64,000 nucleotides of DNA, taken from assembly GCA_031308135.1 (NCBI GenBank), contig JAHLJT010009436.1, positions 136,964,950 to 137,028,949 on the forward strand. The letters run 5' to 3'. The position numbers and the translations under genes are program-made. Source of the stretch: Acheta domesticus (lineage: Eukaryota; Arthropoda; Insecta; Orthoptera; Gryllidae). Numbering within the stretch: the stretch's first letter is position 1; each line of letters opens with the position of its first letter. Below, one piece after another: positions 1-12,496 of the stretch. The notes below the pieces were generated by a model. The model ran no database searches and was not told where the DNA came from. It saw only the letters and a program-made list of their open reading frames with translations.

Positions 1-520
1 TGAGCAAATGATTTGAAATATGTGGTCCCAATCTTCAGTGCTTATTAAATTATAATTTGAAGGTATACATTACAACTTTAAAATCACTACCACTACGTAA
101 TATGAAACTCTCCGCAAAAATTGAATTTATTAAAATGGTTTTAAAAATATAATGAGAAAAAGTGTGATGTTTGATATGATTAAATGCAAAATCCAAAACG
201 TTTTTCGTTATTCAAACGAGATAACTCCATTTGTGTAAAGCTGTAAAATACTAAACTTTTTAATAAAATCAACACCGCGATTATTTTTACAGAAGAAATA
301 AAACGCAAAACAACCTATCAATATGCAAATCCTCATTGACAAATTTCATTTGCAATGAAACCATTTCGAAGGCATAGAACCTTATACTTTTGAAAAAAGG
401 TATTATAAGAAATATAAATATATTGTTCTCTATTGCTGAATAAAGTAAGAAACATTACAGAAAATTTCACAAAAATTGATGGCATTTTGTCTGAAAACTA
501 AGAGCTTCAAAGGAACGTAA
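1..520. other. AT-rich non-coding DNA
   Basis: Unstructured AT-rich sequence. I see no open frame of useful length, no terminal inverted repeat and no RNA-like motif. Confidence 0.6.
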
Positions 521-800
521 GACGTCCCGCACAACAGCTGCGTTTCCCGGGTTGCAGCACAATCAGGCGCTGAGAGCGTGCATCTGTTCGCGGCAGTGGT
601 GGCGGCGCCAACCTCGACATGCCGCTGTCTCCGCCTTCAGTGCGCACCTGTTGTACGGACTGGCGCGGATCCTGCAAACTACGTTAACACTTCCTCTCCA
701 GCGCGCCGGCAGGAAATTCGCGCGCCGTCACGGCGAACGAGGCTGACGGGCGGAGACATTTACGAGGGGAACGATTCCGCCCCGGTGTGTCTTTTTCAGA
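521..800. other. GC/CpG-rich island 1
   Basis: Composition changes abruptly from AT-rich to CpG-rich and back. Overlapping short frames in several phases (552-746 and 578-805) arise because the segment has few stop-forming A/T triplets, and none resembles a known protein. It could be a promoter or enhancer CpG island of a neighbouring gene. No TATA box, initiator or splice donor was recognised. Confidence 0.5.
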
Positions 801-1740
801 CGTAGTCGCGCGGAATAAACGTCTATTGAATTTCCATTTCAGTCGAGTTTACTTAACCGTGTACTGGAAAGTTCATTACTTACATATTGAAGGCATATTG
901 GTTCTGCATTAAAATCAATTTAAAATTGTACATACAGTATTCATTCCAGTTATTTGAGGAATCATATTGAATACTCTTTGGTTATGTTTCTCATGTTAGC
1001 AAATATGATACCAATATAATGTCTGCGTAGAGACTTCAGGCAAGAAAATGATTCGCTATTTGATGCACAAACTAGTTGGAAAAATGGACATCTCTGTCAG
1101 TTAAATATTCGTGTATTATAATAAGCCTTATATTATAATAATGAAATTAAACTTACAGATGGGCGCGGTTATTTTACTGATTCCAAGGGATATTTGTCTT
1201 AACTTTTACAGATGTTTCTATGATGAATTAGTTAATATATTATTATATTATAGTTTGCGGAGACTTATAAATGTATTCGGAAATACTTTAATTATTGCTT
1301 TATCTTCTCATATTTAAAAAAATGTACGTTCAAAATGGCTTAGTGAAAGATGTACTCAGTTACAAAAATTATTATTTTTAGGAATTATTACGAGGTATTT
1401 TATTAGGGTCCAATTAATCATTAACTTAATATTTACAAAACCGCTCAAAATCGCAAAATGTGCAGTATTTTTTCTGTCCCTTTGTTTTCTAATATATTAG
1501 ATTCGGGAGGTTTTATTAAATATTTTTATTTACTTTTTGTCTCTTCATTCATTTTATTGTACCAAAAACACATTCAAACTTTGTTCAACGATAATTGGTG
1601 AATGCCAAAGCGCAAAAATTGAACTCAAAATATAACTTCTATTACGGCTTTTAATACATGCTCGACTTTTAAATTTGTCAGTAACACATTTATACTTCCT
1701 GTTGAATGAAATACTCTATTTCAAGGTCCAATCAGATACG
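801..1740. other. AT-rich non-coding DNA
   Basis: AT-rich sequence with one chance frame (1111-1317), which is low-complexity and has no recognisable domain. No repeats noted. Confidence 0.55.
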
Positions 1741-1925
1741 TGTTCATGCCATTCTAATACAGACATCGACGGTCGCGTGACGACAGGTACCGTTGGCGGA
1801 CATTTGCGTGCCTGGAACGCGTGCGTACGGCCTCAGAGATTTCGGGGCGGGATACGCGGAACGCTTGACCCCCTTAGCCCACTTCCGGGAACAATTGAAT
1901 TGCGAGGAGGCGTTCATAAGGCAGT
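1741..1925. other. Short GC-rich island 2
   Basis: A CpG-containing segment of about 185 bp inside AT-rich DNA. It ends with CAATTG and GAATTGCG motifs. It resembles the larger islands in this window but is too short to assign. Confidence 0.4.
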
Positions 1926-4077
1926 CATAAATAATAATAAGTTACCTTAAGCAATTTTTATTTTGAGCACACAATGTGATTGATCAGCTTCGTACGTTGT
2001 AATGTTTTACATCGTACTGACATACATGAATTCACATGAATTTTAAAAATGTTTTACATCAAACAGTGGAGTGAGTTGATTCAATGCATGGAACAGGTAA
2101 CTTCACAGACTCTATTGGTTTAACATGAACCCATTTTTCCTGTGTTGTTACAAAAGTATGAAAGATACTGAAGGCAGTACATTTGTATCAGGCTATATCA
2201 TCCCAAAATTGGCGTTCCAACTTTTATTATTTCCTGTAAACCAAGCTTTCATAGTATCAACGTTCACCTTGGACGACAGTGTTTCGAATAAATAATATTT
2301 TGTACGTTCTTCAAATTTCACTGACATGTGCCGTGCACAAATGATACAAAATAAGGTAATGAATCCAATTAGTTTTATTTAATAATGAAATACAAAACAT
2401 ATCCAAAAGATTCAATTAATAACAGTGAATTTGGTATTTGGTCAAAATAGATGAATCCTATTCATTATATTGAGTTACCCTAATTGAAACCATTCTATTC
2501 CATTAACGTGCAAATAAAGAGATTTGTTGACAATAAAGCGAAGAGGTAGACGAGAGCTCAGGTGAACAAATATATGTTACTCACTTTTTCACATTCATAA
2601 TTAGTGCATACTTAATTTGTAGAATAACATCGTTGAAGTTCACAGGAACCAATGGCATGCATAAAGTTATCTCATTTCATCATAGTTTGTTAAAAAGAAT
2701 AAAAGCTATATATGTTACATTTCAGCAAGCATCAGCGCTTTGATATCTATCCAGAAGTTATCTTCAGATTTTACAGAAATGACTCAGTCGTTGCGGTTCC
2801 AACAAATAAAGATTGAAAGGGGACCTCGATCTTTGAAGCATAGTACAAACATCACAGAAACAACATCCACGTGACCAAGGAGAGTTATATGACCCACATG
2901 ATATTAGTATAGTGAGGTTCTCAGTACTACTGTCATTCTCTACCGCGCGAAGAGAAAAAAGAAAGAAAGAAAGAAAAAACAAAAAGAGAATACCTAATGG
3001 TAGATTCAAACCTGATCTCATTCGAATTAACTCGCATTAAGTATATTCTTCAATTGTCTAAATCACAATCTAAATCTCATCTTCTACCAAAAAATTAACA
3101 TTTTATTCTAAATGCAACTCCTTTCTTATTAACTGAGGGTTCAAATATCGGAAAATAGGTAATTTTATTTACAAATTCTTCAACGGGCTGAATGTTTACT
3201 AACGTACTTTCTTATTATTCCACGTTAGATGGGTTTTCTTAACATGTCCATGTCGCTCCAAAAAGGATGCCTCTTTTTTTTTAGTACCTCTGAAGGCGTT
3301 TAAATTGAATCATCTGCAAACACAAGATACATTTCCGGCAACAAACGGACTCCAATTAATTTTTAAAAATGTATTATTTGGAAAGGTCCATAGCTTGTTA
3401 CTTATTCAGATATAAACGTTGAATTAGAACTTCAGATTTTGGAAATATTGTATTTCATAATTTGGAAACAAGGAGATAAACTGTACACAAGATATGAAAT
3501 CCATTCTATTTGCATTGACAAATAAATTAATTTAACATTCTATTAACAATAAACAACTATTTTTTTGCAGTCGACAATAATGATATTTGGTATCTACAGT
3601 TTTTTTCTGAATATTAAGTGAACTTTCGTCGTTTCAGACATACGACTTCTGGACTATGCATCTAAATTCGATTATCACTTGATCTAACAGAATGCTGTAC
3701 ACAGAGAAGTGATTTTAACGATAATGTCGTGTGATATACACATATGAATGGTAATATTTATAAGAAACATGTATATACTCACATTCACAAGTAATGGTAA
3801 AATATGTGCAACACTTCGATTAGCAATATACGCTCCTTTTTTTTGTTCACAACCAATCATGTCTAAGCAAAATAATAGGCAATTCATCTACAATAATTAT
3901 AGTTGAATGCAATTTATTCAATCCATAAAATATATGGCTCGAACATTACACAAGGCTAAAATGCATATTTTAAGTAATTTTATGGTTAGCAATTTTAATT
4001 TAATTGTCTAACGATACTATTTTTGAAGTAAGTTTTGGTGCAAATCCCATCTTGAAACATTTTCGACGGTTTACTTT
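1926..4077. other. AT-rich non-coding DNA with a GA/A tract
   Basis: Mostly unstructured AT-rich DNA. A simple A/G tract with repeated gaaa motifs lies at about 2950-2993. The chance frames at 2764-3021 (minus) and 3684-3887 (minus) have no recognisable domain. Confidence 0.55.
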
Positions 4078-4318
4078 GACAGAGCGAAGTGGTTCAGTGC
4101 GGAGTGCACTGAATTCGCAATCGGGAGATCCGTGTTCGATTCCCCGTGCCGGCCACCGTGACCAGAGTTTTCGTGGTTTCCCTTGATCAAAATGCAAATT
4201 CTGAGATGGTTACAAAATCCTACGAACACCCCCCACTATCCCACCTTCCACCTCCTCTCATTATCCTAGTCCTCTCATCCCTCATCATCACCCTATCGCT
4301 TCAATAATAACAATAGTG

Positions 4319-4379
<61 letters not shown>

Positions 4380-4380
4380 T
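4078..4380 (+). mobile_element. tRNA-derived SINE with (TAA)n tail
   Basis: The head contains an A-box-like agcgaagtgg (about 4084-4093) and, about 40 bp later, a perfect B-box core gttcgattcc (4134-4143): an internal RNA polymerase III promoter. After it comes a core segment with TTTTCGTGGTTTCCC, also present in related form in the SINEs at 28.9 and 52.9 kb. The body is pyrimidine-rich and ends in a long (AAT)n tract at 4319-4380, a typical 3' tail for a retrotransposed SINE. No target-site duplication was identified. It is a mobile element copy, not a functional tRNA gene. Confidence 0.75.
4319..4380. repeat. (TAA)n microsatellite
   Basis: About 20 nearly uninterrupted AAT units forming the 3' end of the SINE at 4078-4318. 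(TAA)n arrays recur at 32.5, 33.2 and 41.3 kb. Confidence 0.95.
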
Positions 4381-4639
4381 AATTCACAGCGGGAACAAAG
4401 TTTCTCGCGTCCGTGGTCTACCCCACGTGTGCCCTGGGTAACGCTAAATGAGCAACAGTGTTTCGCCACCTACGCACTTGACCATTGTGAACGTGCGAAT
4501 CCCCACTCGCTGAGGGACAACTGCACTTCTATTCCGGACAGCGCGTCACCAAAATGGCTAATATGCCAATGGTGGACGTTGAAAAAAACAAACAAACAAG
4601 GTTTTAGTTTGAGGCACAAGGATTCAGGGCAATGCGTAC

Positions 4640-4738
4640 GGGGAAAATATTCGGAGCCAAGGGTCCGAAGGTAAGGGTCTCGAGGCTAAGACTTTGAGGG
4701 AAAGGTTCCGAGGCAAAGTGTTCGAGGATAAAGGTTCG
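4640..4738 (+). repeat. 14-bp degenerate minisatellite
   Basis: Seven consecutive units of 14 bp, with one extra base after the second, each ending in a TCG/CCG/TTG-type triplet; the consensus is close to aggnaaaggttcg. Clear units are 4669-4682, 4683-4696, 4697-4710, 4711-4724 and 4725-4738. The array runs into the GC island that follows. Confidence 0.8.
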
Positions 4739-5105
4739 GGGTGTTCTGCTTAGAGCGCGTGGTTCGGGGCGAGGAATTTGGGGCGGCGGCCGCGGCGCCA
4801 CCGGGGCCCTCGCCATGAGATATTCAGTCGGTCACCGGCTCTGGCCCCGGCGCCTTTTTGGCCCTCCGCTCGCTGTAATGGCGGCGGCTGCTGCTTGCAA
4901 ATGGCGCAGGCCCCTGGGAACGCGCGGGCACACGGAGCGACAGCACGGAAGCGTTGTGTATTCAGCGGAGGACCCGACCGGATTTCGGATTCATATTTAA
5001 AACAGTTGCTCGCCACGGGAAGTGGTCACAGACGATATACGGTCGAGGCCACCCGCTTTCTCTCTGCGCAAAAGCACTGGCTGGAAAGTAAACAGGGTAC
5101 GTAAT
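4739..5105. other. GC/CpG-rich island 3
   Basis: Strongly GC- and CpG-rich from about 4750 to 4960, with frames open on both strands (for example 4778-5104 plus and 4750-5016 minus), as expected of GC-rich non-coding DNA. None of the translations is recognisable. It may be a promoter-type island. Confidence 0.5.
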
Positions 5106-5444
5106 CAGTAGTCATTCACAAAAGCACTTTATATCGCATAACAATGAAGTATATGCGCAGTTTTAAAATCAAATATTTTTGAAGAAAGGTTTTGAAGATT
5201 CACGGCTAGTTGAGTTTCTGTTTTCTTATCTCTTTATCTCTTCATCAAAATATCACAACCCGTATCATTGAACATATATGGATTTGAGAGACTTTTATAA
5301 CAATAACAGTGATTCGTTTACGCAACAATGATTTTAGATCTAAAACATGAATATACAACAGGAGACTTCAAACTTTAACCTGAACAACAGATAAAGAATA
5401 TTTTTAGGTAGTTTATCTGATATAAACAGATAACCTCCATTCCA
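5106..5444. other. AT-rich non-coding DNA
   Basis: Nothing recognisable. Confidence 0.5.
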
Positions 5445-5645
5445 TAGGTCAAACAAACAAAAAAACTCCTCTCAGCACAAGTCCGTGTAACGAAAAAAAC
5501 ATTAAGATAGAGAACAAAGGGAAAACGACAAGAGAACACCAAAAGAGAACACACAGAGAAATACGACCCAGACAGAAGAGAAGATTGGAGCGAATGAGTG
5601 AGAAAGAAAAGAGAGAAGAAATGGAATAAATCGATGCAAACGTGC
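5445..5645. repeat. A/G-rich (purine) tract
   Basis: About 200 bp in which the plus strand is almost entirely A, G and some C, with very few T. The matching minus-strand frames (5449-5664 and 5502-5693) are hydrophobic F/S/L-rich translations typical of purine-rich DNA and are not credible proteins. Confidence 0.6.
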
Positions 5646-5721
5646 CAAATATTTCACTACACATACACGCACACCCCGATGGGAATCGTTCAAACTCTTC
5701 AGGAGTGAGTCAATTAAGCTA

Positions 5722-5810
5722 ACTGTCCGAATGGCCGAGTGGCAAAAAGGGACCTCTAATTCGTGAGGGAATTTTCACTTGTTACGGATTCACTTAGTGT
5801 TCGGAAACTG
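5722..5810 (+). mobile_element. Possible degraded tRNA-like/SINE head
   Basis: The string tggccgagtgg (5730-5740) is an exact A-box match, as in tRNA-Leu/Ser and derived SINEs. No convincing B box follows at the usual spacing, so this is either a decayed SINE head or coincidence. Confidence 0.3.
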
Positions 5811-5960
5811 TCACGTCTAGGCCTCCAGAAATGTAAATTGCGATGCAAATCGCCAGGGCTGTGACAGATCCTGAGATGCGATGCGGTGAGGTGGGAAGTA
5901 GGGATCCAACAGAGTGAGAACGCAAATCACATATCTGAAAATTTTCATTTGGTACAAACT

Positions 5961-7179
5961 GCTCGAAATTGAGACAAGCAGATGTGTTTTTTCAACAACT
6001 CCTGGAATCAGAGACCTCAGTATAAAACAATTATGATTGTAAAATATTTACGAAGATCGATTCCCTATAAAAGTGAAAAAAATCCACAAATTGTCGACGA
6101 GAATATTTGGCAGATATACATGCATTATATTTATCTTCACAATTCAACTAAGAAGGTTAAAAGTTCTTATGAGAATACGTAAGTCACACAAATTAATCAC
6201 TTCTTATATTAGTATGATTTATTGCTTCTCACCTATATCATATATTATATTCATCATCATAGTGTTGAATTTCGGCTAACAATTGTATACGATTATACTC
6301 ATTTCATGTCATTGCATATGCCATAGTTTATGTGACACAGTTCAAGTGAATATGGGCTAAAGATGGAAATAATTTATATAAATTATATCATTAAATAGTT
6401 TTGATTTGAAGTAAATTGAATAATTGATCTGTAAACCTAAAAAGTGCTAAGAAACTCCATTTCCCTTGAATCTTGTAAATCATGAGCAGAGACTGTAGTA
6501 AAGTAAATAACAAACTTCTTCGTAAAGAATAGTATAATAAAAGTTTTAAAAAGATTAATGATTACAGTTGAATATTTTTCAATACATAATAATTATTAAT
6601 ATAATTAAATAGAAAACATCCTTTATGACCAAGGTGTTCTTCCATCACATGGGTTAGTTGGGGAGTGCAACAACTAGAGAGTGAAAAAAATATAAGAGGT
6701 TTATTAATATTTATGTCTTATGCCATCCATTCCTATTGCAATAAAGCTAGTTCAACATGCAATAGAATTCTTCGAACCATCCTTATTCTTCGATCGACAA
6801 GGTAAGGTGTCAAGGAAATAGAAATAGACCATCAAAACAATACGAATGTTCAAATGCGCACTTATAAAGATGTCTGAGAATAAATCTCAAATATTTCACA
6901 CAGGTTTTGGCAGGTACGAAATCTCTTTGTCTACGTCAGCACATCACCTCCCAAACACTAGTGCATTATTGATGCACAAGCCTCACAATCGGGGTAAAAA
7001 TGACCTAGTTGTAACTTTGTCATATGAAATTTTCACACCTTATGTCCACTGATGAAAAGTGATCATCTTGGATGCCTTTACATGACCTACAAACTTGTAC
7101 CGTTTATTGTGAAACATTTGAATGTATGGATAAACGTTCTCCAGAGACTGCTCCTCCAGAGCTGCAGCATTGAGCAAAT
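5961..7179. other. AT-rich non-coding DNA
   Basis: AT-rich sequence with several short frames (5982-6182, 6073-6279, 6846-7052) that lack domain signatures. Nothing else recognised. Confidence 0.55.
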
Positions 7180-7440
7180 GCACGGGCCGTGTCATCTGGG
7201 CTGCTCTGAATTACTCATAGTGCTTCGCGCTCGTCTGCTATTCCCCGCGCCGCGCTGCACCTGTCAACCAGACGCTCCATCTTATCTCGATATCTCGCTG
7301 CGACCTGTCACGATTCGACAGAGCGAATATTCGTGACCGAGAGGCGGAGCGAGGAAACACCTTTTCTGCATTGAATTCAAAGTGAAGCTTCTGCAACAGA
7401 ATCGATAAAGGCGGCGGGGAGATGTTTCGTTACATCTCGC
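7180..7440. other. GC-rich island 4, possible cis-regulatory segment
   Basis: A moderately GC-rich block containing an E-box within cacctgtcaa (about 7259-7268), a GATA-type site in cttatctcgat (about 7281) and atcgataaag (about 7401). Such mixtures are typical of arthropod enhancers. The sites are short and this is compositional inference only; nothing shows that it is transcribed. Confidence 0.3.
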
Positions 7441-9520
7441 CTTGGTACACGTTAGTTTTAAATAAGCGAATGGTGAGGTACGAAATTCAGAGAAATGTAA
7501 CATGATATGCAAGCGACGTTTCCAGTACTGTGAACATTTTTGTACACCGCATTTAAGATATTGATAAAATTCACCTACAGTAATTTTTAGTAAAATACGA
7601 TGGGGGCATTGTACTAGATGGAGACAAAAAATTGGATGAACTGGAATAGCATGTTTACGATGAAAGTCTACATTATAATGTTTCATTCTCAATTTGCAAT
7701 AAACTATAGAAACAGAATAAGAGATGGCTCATAGATGTACGCCCCGTTACAAGAATGGGTCACCCCAAAGCATCTTTTTAATGACTTTTCAATACGTAAC
7801 GTATTTTGACATATCTGAAAGCTAATATTTACATCGATCCTCAAGTACATAGATAAATAATTGGAGAGGAAGTTGTGGAAAAAACTAAAAAAAAGGTGTC
7901 TTTAATTTCATCCTCGCCGGTATATGTAACACGAAATAATGTTCCCTTCCACAAAAAAACAACAAAAACAACAACTGCAATGGAATAATTCAGTCAAAAA
8001 TAAATGCGTTGTTCATTCTTGTGTTCAATTTCGTGTTCTATTCAACTTACAGGGGCAAATAAATAGGTTAGGACGCCCAGAGACAATGCGTATTTTCTTA
8101 CATAAAATATTTCAACCCATCTATTTACCACATTGCTTCGGACGCTGTCCTTTGTTGTTTATGCCGCGGTGTACCCACTGAAGTACGGGTTCTCCATGTT
8201 TGAGGTCACGGTTCCAATCCCGAGAGCGCAACTTTACTGTTCCCCTGCGTGTAGTAAAGTACCGGGTTAATTTATATTGTATTACATTGCTCCGTACACG
8301 TAATGCTTGGAATCCCCATTGAATAATACAGTTCTGTTCTCGCAGTTATCGTTTCAAGTTTAGATAAATATCGACTACAGCCCACAATGTGGAAATTATA
8401 CTAAAGATAGAATTATTTTAAATAACTTTTCTTGCAAAGGAATAAAATATTAACTTGTAAATTACTCCAAAAGCATAATACGAACCAATCATCTCCATTT
8501 ATTTATTATTTAACTTTGTATTTTGAGAAACACAAAGGAACTTCTACGGTAACAAGCGAGCGACTTTTCTCCTTTCAAAGATGAAAATAAAATTGGAGTG
8601 TTTTAATGTTTTAAAACTCTCAAAAACGTACATAGGCCTTAGTAATTGGTACATGAAAGCTTTTATAACATGAAAATTATTTTCTAATAATTTATTTTCC
8701 TACTTTCTTATGTAAACAATAATGAATACGTGAGCAGAACTATTTTAAATAAACAAACACGAATACGATATACCATATTATGCCTTTGATAGTGCACTCT
8801 TTTATGGTGATATAGTTTGATAGAAATTGCAGCGTATATCTCTGTTACTAGTTACAAGTCGTTAGAGCGTTCCTTCTTTTGAGAAAATGAATACAAAATT
8901 AATGTGCCTTTATTCCCAATAAGTCAGCAATTCATATTCATTCAATTATCGAATATGGTGGTAACGTTTTCAAAATGAATATAATTTATCATTGAATTAT
9001 AAAATTCAAATTACACTAGTTTTATTATTTTAATAAACGAGTTTGCTTCATTGTGTCTATGTTCTAAAAAATGAATATGTCTATCTTTCATTTATGGTAT
9101 TAAATGTCTAGAGAATAAAATATTTTTAAAAAAATATGAAGCTAAAAAACTAATATTACACCATTTTTCGTTTCGCGTACACGAGCACTTGCCATTAATT
9201 CTGATTTATAACATACATTCTGGTTCAGTCTTTCTTTACAAGAAGTTGGAGGTAAGATTAATACATTTAATTGATTGAATAACTGAGACAGAATGTTAAC
9301 GAATCAATTTTTAAATGAATTTCATCTATTACACGGAATTTTCTTCAACAATACAACACTAGTACCATAATTATTTTTTAATTTTCAGATAAATATAACG
9401 ATACATCTTAATATTTTTACAACTACGTGAAGACAAACGAAAGATTTTTTCTCTTGAAAAGGAAATTTATTTCAATTCAACAGCACTTCTGAACGAGACA
9501 ACATCGCCCAATCGGCTCAC
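7441..9520. other. AT-rich non-coding DNA
   Basis: Long AT-rich stretch. Apart from the tRNA-like remnant at about 8167-8270 I see no repeat pair, terminal inverted repeat or coding signal. The 136-residue minus frame at 7282-7692 and the plus frame at 7939-8181 are unrecognised and probably chance. Confidence 0.5.
8167..8270 (+). mobile_element. Possible SINE remnant (B-box-like)
   Basis: ggttccaatcccg (about 8210-8222) differs from a tRNA B box by one base, and a gcggtgtaccc segment about 45 bp upstream occupies the A-box position. The flanks then revert to AT-rich DNA. Too decayed to assign to a family. Confidence 0.35.
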
Positions 9521-9895
9521 GCGGGCCTTTAGAAAACCTTCGGCTGACGAGGATTCCTTAAGCAACTCCTTCGCCCACCAGTAGCCAATATGGAAATAAC
9601 AGGAGCCGTTTGTCGCGAGCGACAAAGACAGATCGAAGCGTGGCGTGACGTCAGCCGCAGCGGGGAGACCGGCGAAATAACAGCAAGCGCCATGCAAATG
9701 AACGCGATGGGAAAGCGATGTCGGCCCGAATCGAAAACGGGCGCTTGGCGGGTGCGGGGCAGGGCGGAGACGGTGCGGGGACAATGCATGGACGGCGGGG
9801 CGGGGCAGAGAAGATGGGATGGAGAAGAAAGGCGGGAGAGCAGCGGGGTGTCGCGAGAAGGCGTCGGTGAGGAATTGAAATATGTGCGGGAGTAG
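9521..9895. other. GC-rich island 5 with a CRE palindrome
   Basis: GC- and purine-rich on the plus strand, with frames open in several phases on both strands and none protein-like. It contains a perfect CRE, TGACGTCA, at 9646-9653. The same octamer occurs in the islands at 57.15 and 61.22 kb. Probably promoter or enhancer DNA; the target gene is unknown. Confidence 0.45.
9646..9653. promoter_or_regulatory. CRE palindrome TGACGTCA
   Basis: Perfect 8-bp CREB/ATF-type site inside a GC island. The match is exact; function is inferred. Confidence 0.4.
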
Positions 9896-9976
9896 ACATA
9901 GAAGATTAGTGGTTGCATAGTGAGGAATTGGAATATGTACAGGAGTAGACATAGAAGATTGGTGGTTGCATAGTGA
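9871..9976 (+). repeat. 53-bp tandem duplication
   Basis: Two adjacent 53-bp copies, 9871-9923 and 9924-9976, both beginning ggaattg and ending gttgcatagtga, with few mismatches. A simple recent duplication at the edge of the GC island. Confidence 0.9.
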
Positions 9977-12009
9977 TCCACACTAGAGGGACGGAGAATG
10001 GCGTATCACAAGGATTCAATGTAAAATCACTTCTCTCAAAATGCTAATAGAAATCCACATGATATTCTTAAGTTAAAATGGGTGAAATCAGTTTTCAACG
10101 ATCAAAGGCAAAGTGGTTGTATATTATTATGTTGTAATTTTATTTTCGATGGAATTCTGTTAGTCGGTCAAGAGGATTAAGGGAATCATTAGTGAAGATG
10201 AGTTCGGGAAATCTATTGTGAAAATGCCAGCAATAAGTTAGAGGAGGATAGCGATATGTAAACAAATAATTACAGAGAATAAGTATTTGCACATTTACTA
10301 ATATTGCGATGTGGCTGTGAAAAGTATTTTACTATGATCATAAACTACATCTCAGTCAAATAATGCCGAGAATGAATATTGTAACTCCATATTAATGCCT
10401 TTTATAATGCCAACATTATTTCCTTGCACGGTATCATTTTCATTATTGATGAACTATTGGTTTTAAAGATCCGGTTCAAGACCTCCGTGATTACAACAAG
10501 TAGGTTACCTAGAAACAGATAATATGAATGAATAATATAAATGAATTATGCCATGCTCATTGCGTCAATCTGCAACTAATACGACTTCTCTTGGTTGATT
10601 TTACATATATACATATATGAATACGTCGTGTTAGTCGGGTCACACGTGAGCTGAAGTTAATGTATTCTCAATGGGATCCCAGAAAATAGGAACGTACAGC
10701 TAGATTTGTGACCGAAACTTCGTGTGACGTAGTTATAGATGGTAATGTACAGTGGCGGAATGATGGAGGCAACAAAATTGACACTTGAATACTCATTAGT
10801 GAACCTACCTAATAGGTATGTAATAGGGCGGGAATATGTAGCACAGTCAGCTGAGCTAGCACAATCATTTTGGCATTAGTGTTACATAATTCCCGTAGCA
10901 ACTGCATGGATTCTAAGTAATGCAGCGAAAAAATCTAATTTTATTGCAATATAACGATAATAAAATAATAAAACTAGCGTGCATTACGAGAGAAGAAAAT
11001 GATATATGATGGAGAAAACCTGGAGTGGAAATTGACTATACTACTAGAAGATATTGCAAGAAACAAATGCAGGTGTATAAGTACACACAAAGCAATATGA
11101 AAGGAGGCAACTCATCAATCAGACGTTTAAGCTATTGTTCTAAATCACTTCTGAAAGCTATTTGAATGTATTGATATATCTGCATGTGGAAATGGCAGTT
11201 GGGATGATGGTAAGTGATGCGATCAACGTGATTTCCTGTATTCAATAGACTTATGGCTTCGAAATGGGCCCGTTAAACCTTCATCTGTCCGAAATTGAGA
11301 AGTAAAATATGACATGTGCGTTTTTCTTCGATGAAGATCATTTCGGACTTCTTTACCCACTGCATTCGACGTCTCAACGGCAACGAATTTCTCTTGTTAT
11401 TCAGAGCCTTGATTTCAATTGTCTTGACGTATTTGAACTATCAAAACAGACGGATGGAATCATTCATCCAGGACAGATACTACAGCAAAAGTTTTTAACA
11501 TTTTATCGCTCATCAAGAGTTTTAAGATAAAACTCCGCCTTAAAAGAAGTGAATTTCTTAAAAATGAAACATGAAACATTTACATGTTTAACCCGAGTGC
11601 ATGGAATATCAACTTACGCTCCTAAACAGAATGTAAAGTTAACAAATATGAATCAATAATATAACAAGATACCATTTAACTTCGTGCTACAAAATAATAC
11701 ACCGAAAACATACTTTTGACTTACATTTTCCCAATCATAATCAGCGAAACCATAAATAGTTAAATAGACAAAACATGCACAAAAATGTTTCATTAGCAGT
11801 TCTACGGGAAGGACTAAAAGAAAACGGGTGTTCGAATAAAAGTCTTAAACGCAAAGTATTTTGAATCATGAAAATTATAAATGGATCTCATAAAAATATA
11901 CCACGAAAGTTTGTCATAGTATTTGGGCATGAACAGAACATGAAAATTGTTAAATCCGTAAAAATATGTTAATTATAGTTTCTCCTCACTTCCCGTTCAG
12001 CATTAAACG
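9977..12009. other. AT-rich non-coding DNA
   Basis: Two kilobases with no recognised feature. The overlapping frames around 11309-11530 lack family signatures. Confidence 0.55.
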
Positions 12010-12315
12010 TTTCCAAGAGGTCACCACGGCGGGAAACAAATGATGCTGCGCGACGGAATGTATAGGTGGCGTAAACGTACTGTGGTACGTCCATGGCCTG
12101 CTCTATTCCGCCCATCCTATGCAGCGGGCAGATTTGATCGTGAGTATCACCCTGAAAACGAGTGCGTTAACCTCCACCCTCCTCGCCGTGTTTCGTGGCA
12201 GAGCTCTACAACCCGCAGCTTCGTGAAAGTGGCGGGGATGAGCATGGCAGAGCAGGTAGACGCAGGGAGTTGCGGGGGGGGGGAGGCAACGCAGCTCAGC
12301 GCGGGCCCGGCGGGC

Positions 12316-12329
12316 GTTGCCCGGGCGAC
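12316..12329. promoter_or_regulatory. X-box-like site (weaker)
   Basis: GTTGCC-CG-GGCGAC fits the degenerate RFX X-box pattern RYYNYY-N2-RRNRAC. It lies in an extremely G-rich island, where chance matches are likely. Confidence 0.25.
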
Positions 12330-12481
12330 GGAATTCGTTAGGGGCATAGCGGGGGTGGCAGCGGGGGCCAGGAGGACGCAGCGGAGGCGGCGATGAGGTA
12401 GAGACGGAAGCTTCCGCCCCCGCGCGCGCAGCCTTGAGCGCGACTCACGCGCTGCGCGGCGAGGGGCGGGTAGAGGTGAGC

Positions 12482-12496
12482 GGGGGGGGGGGGGGG
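12482..12496 (+). repeat. Poly-G run (15)
   Basis: Fifteen consecutive G, flanked by further G clusters. Confidence 0.9.

Noticed and set aside
4078..4150. Functional tRNA gene
   Set aside because: A and B boxes are present, but the acceptor stem does not pair and a SINE body with a (TAA)n tail follows.
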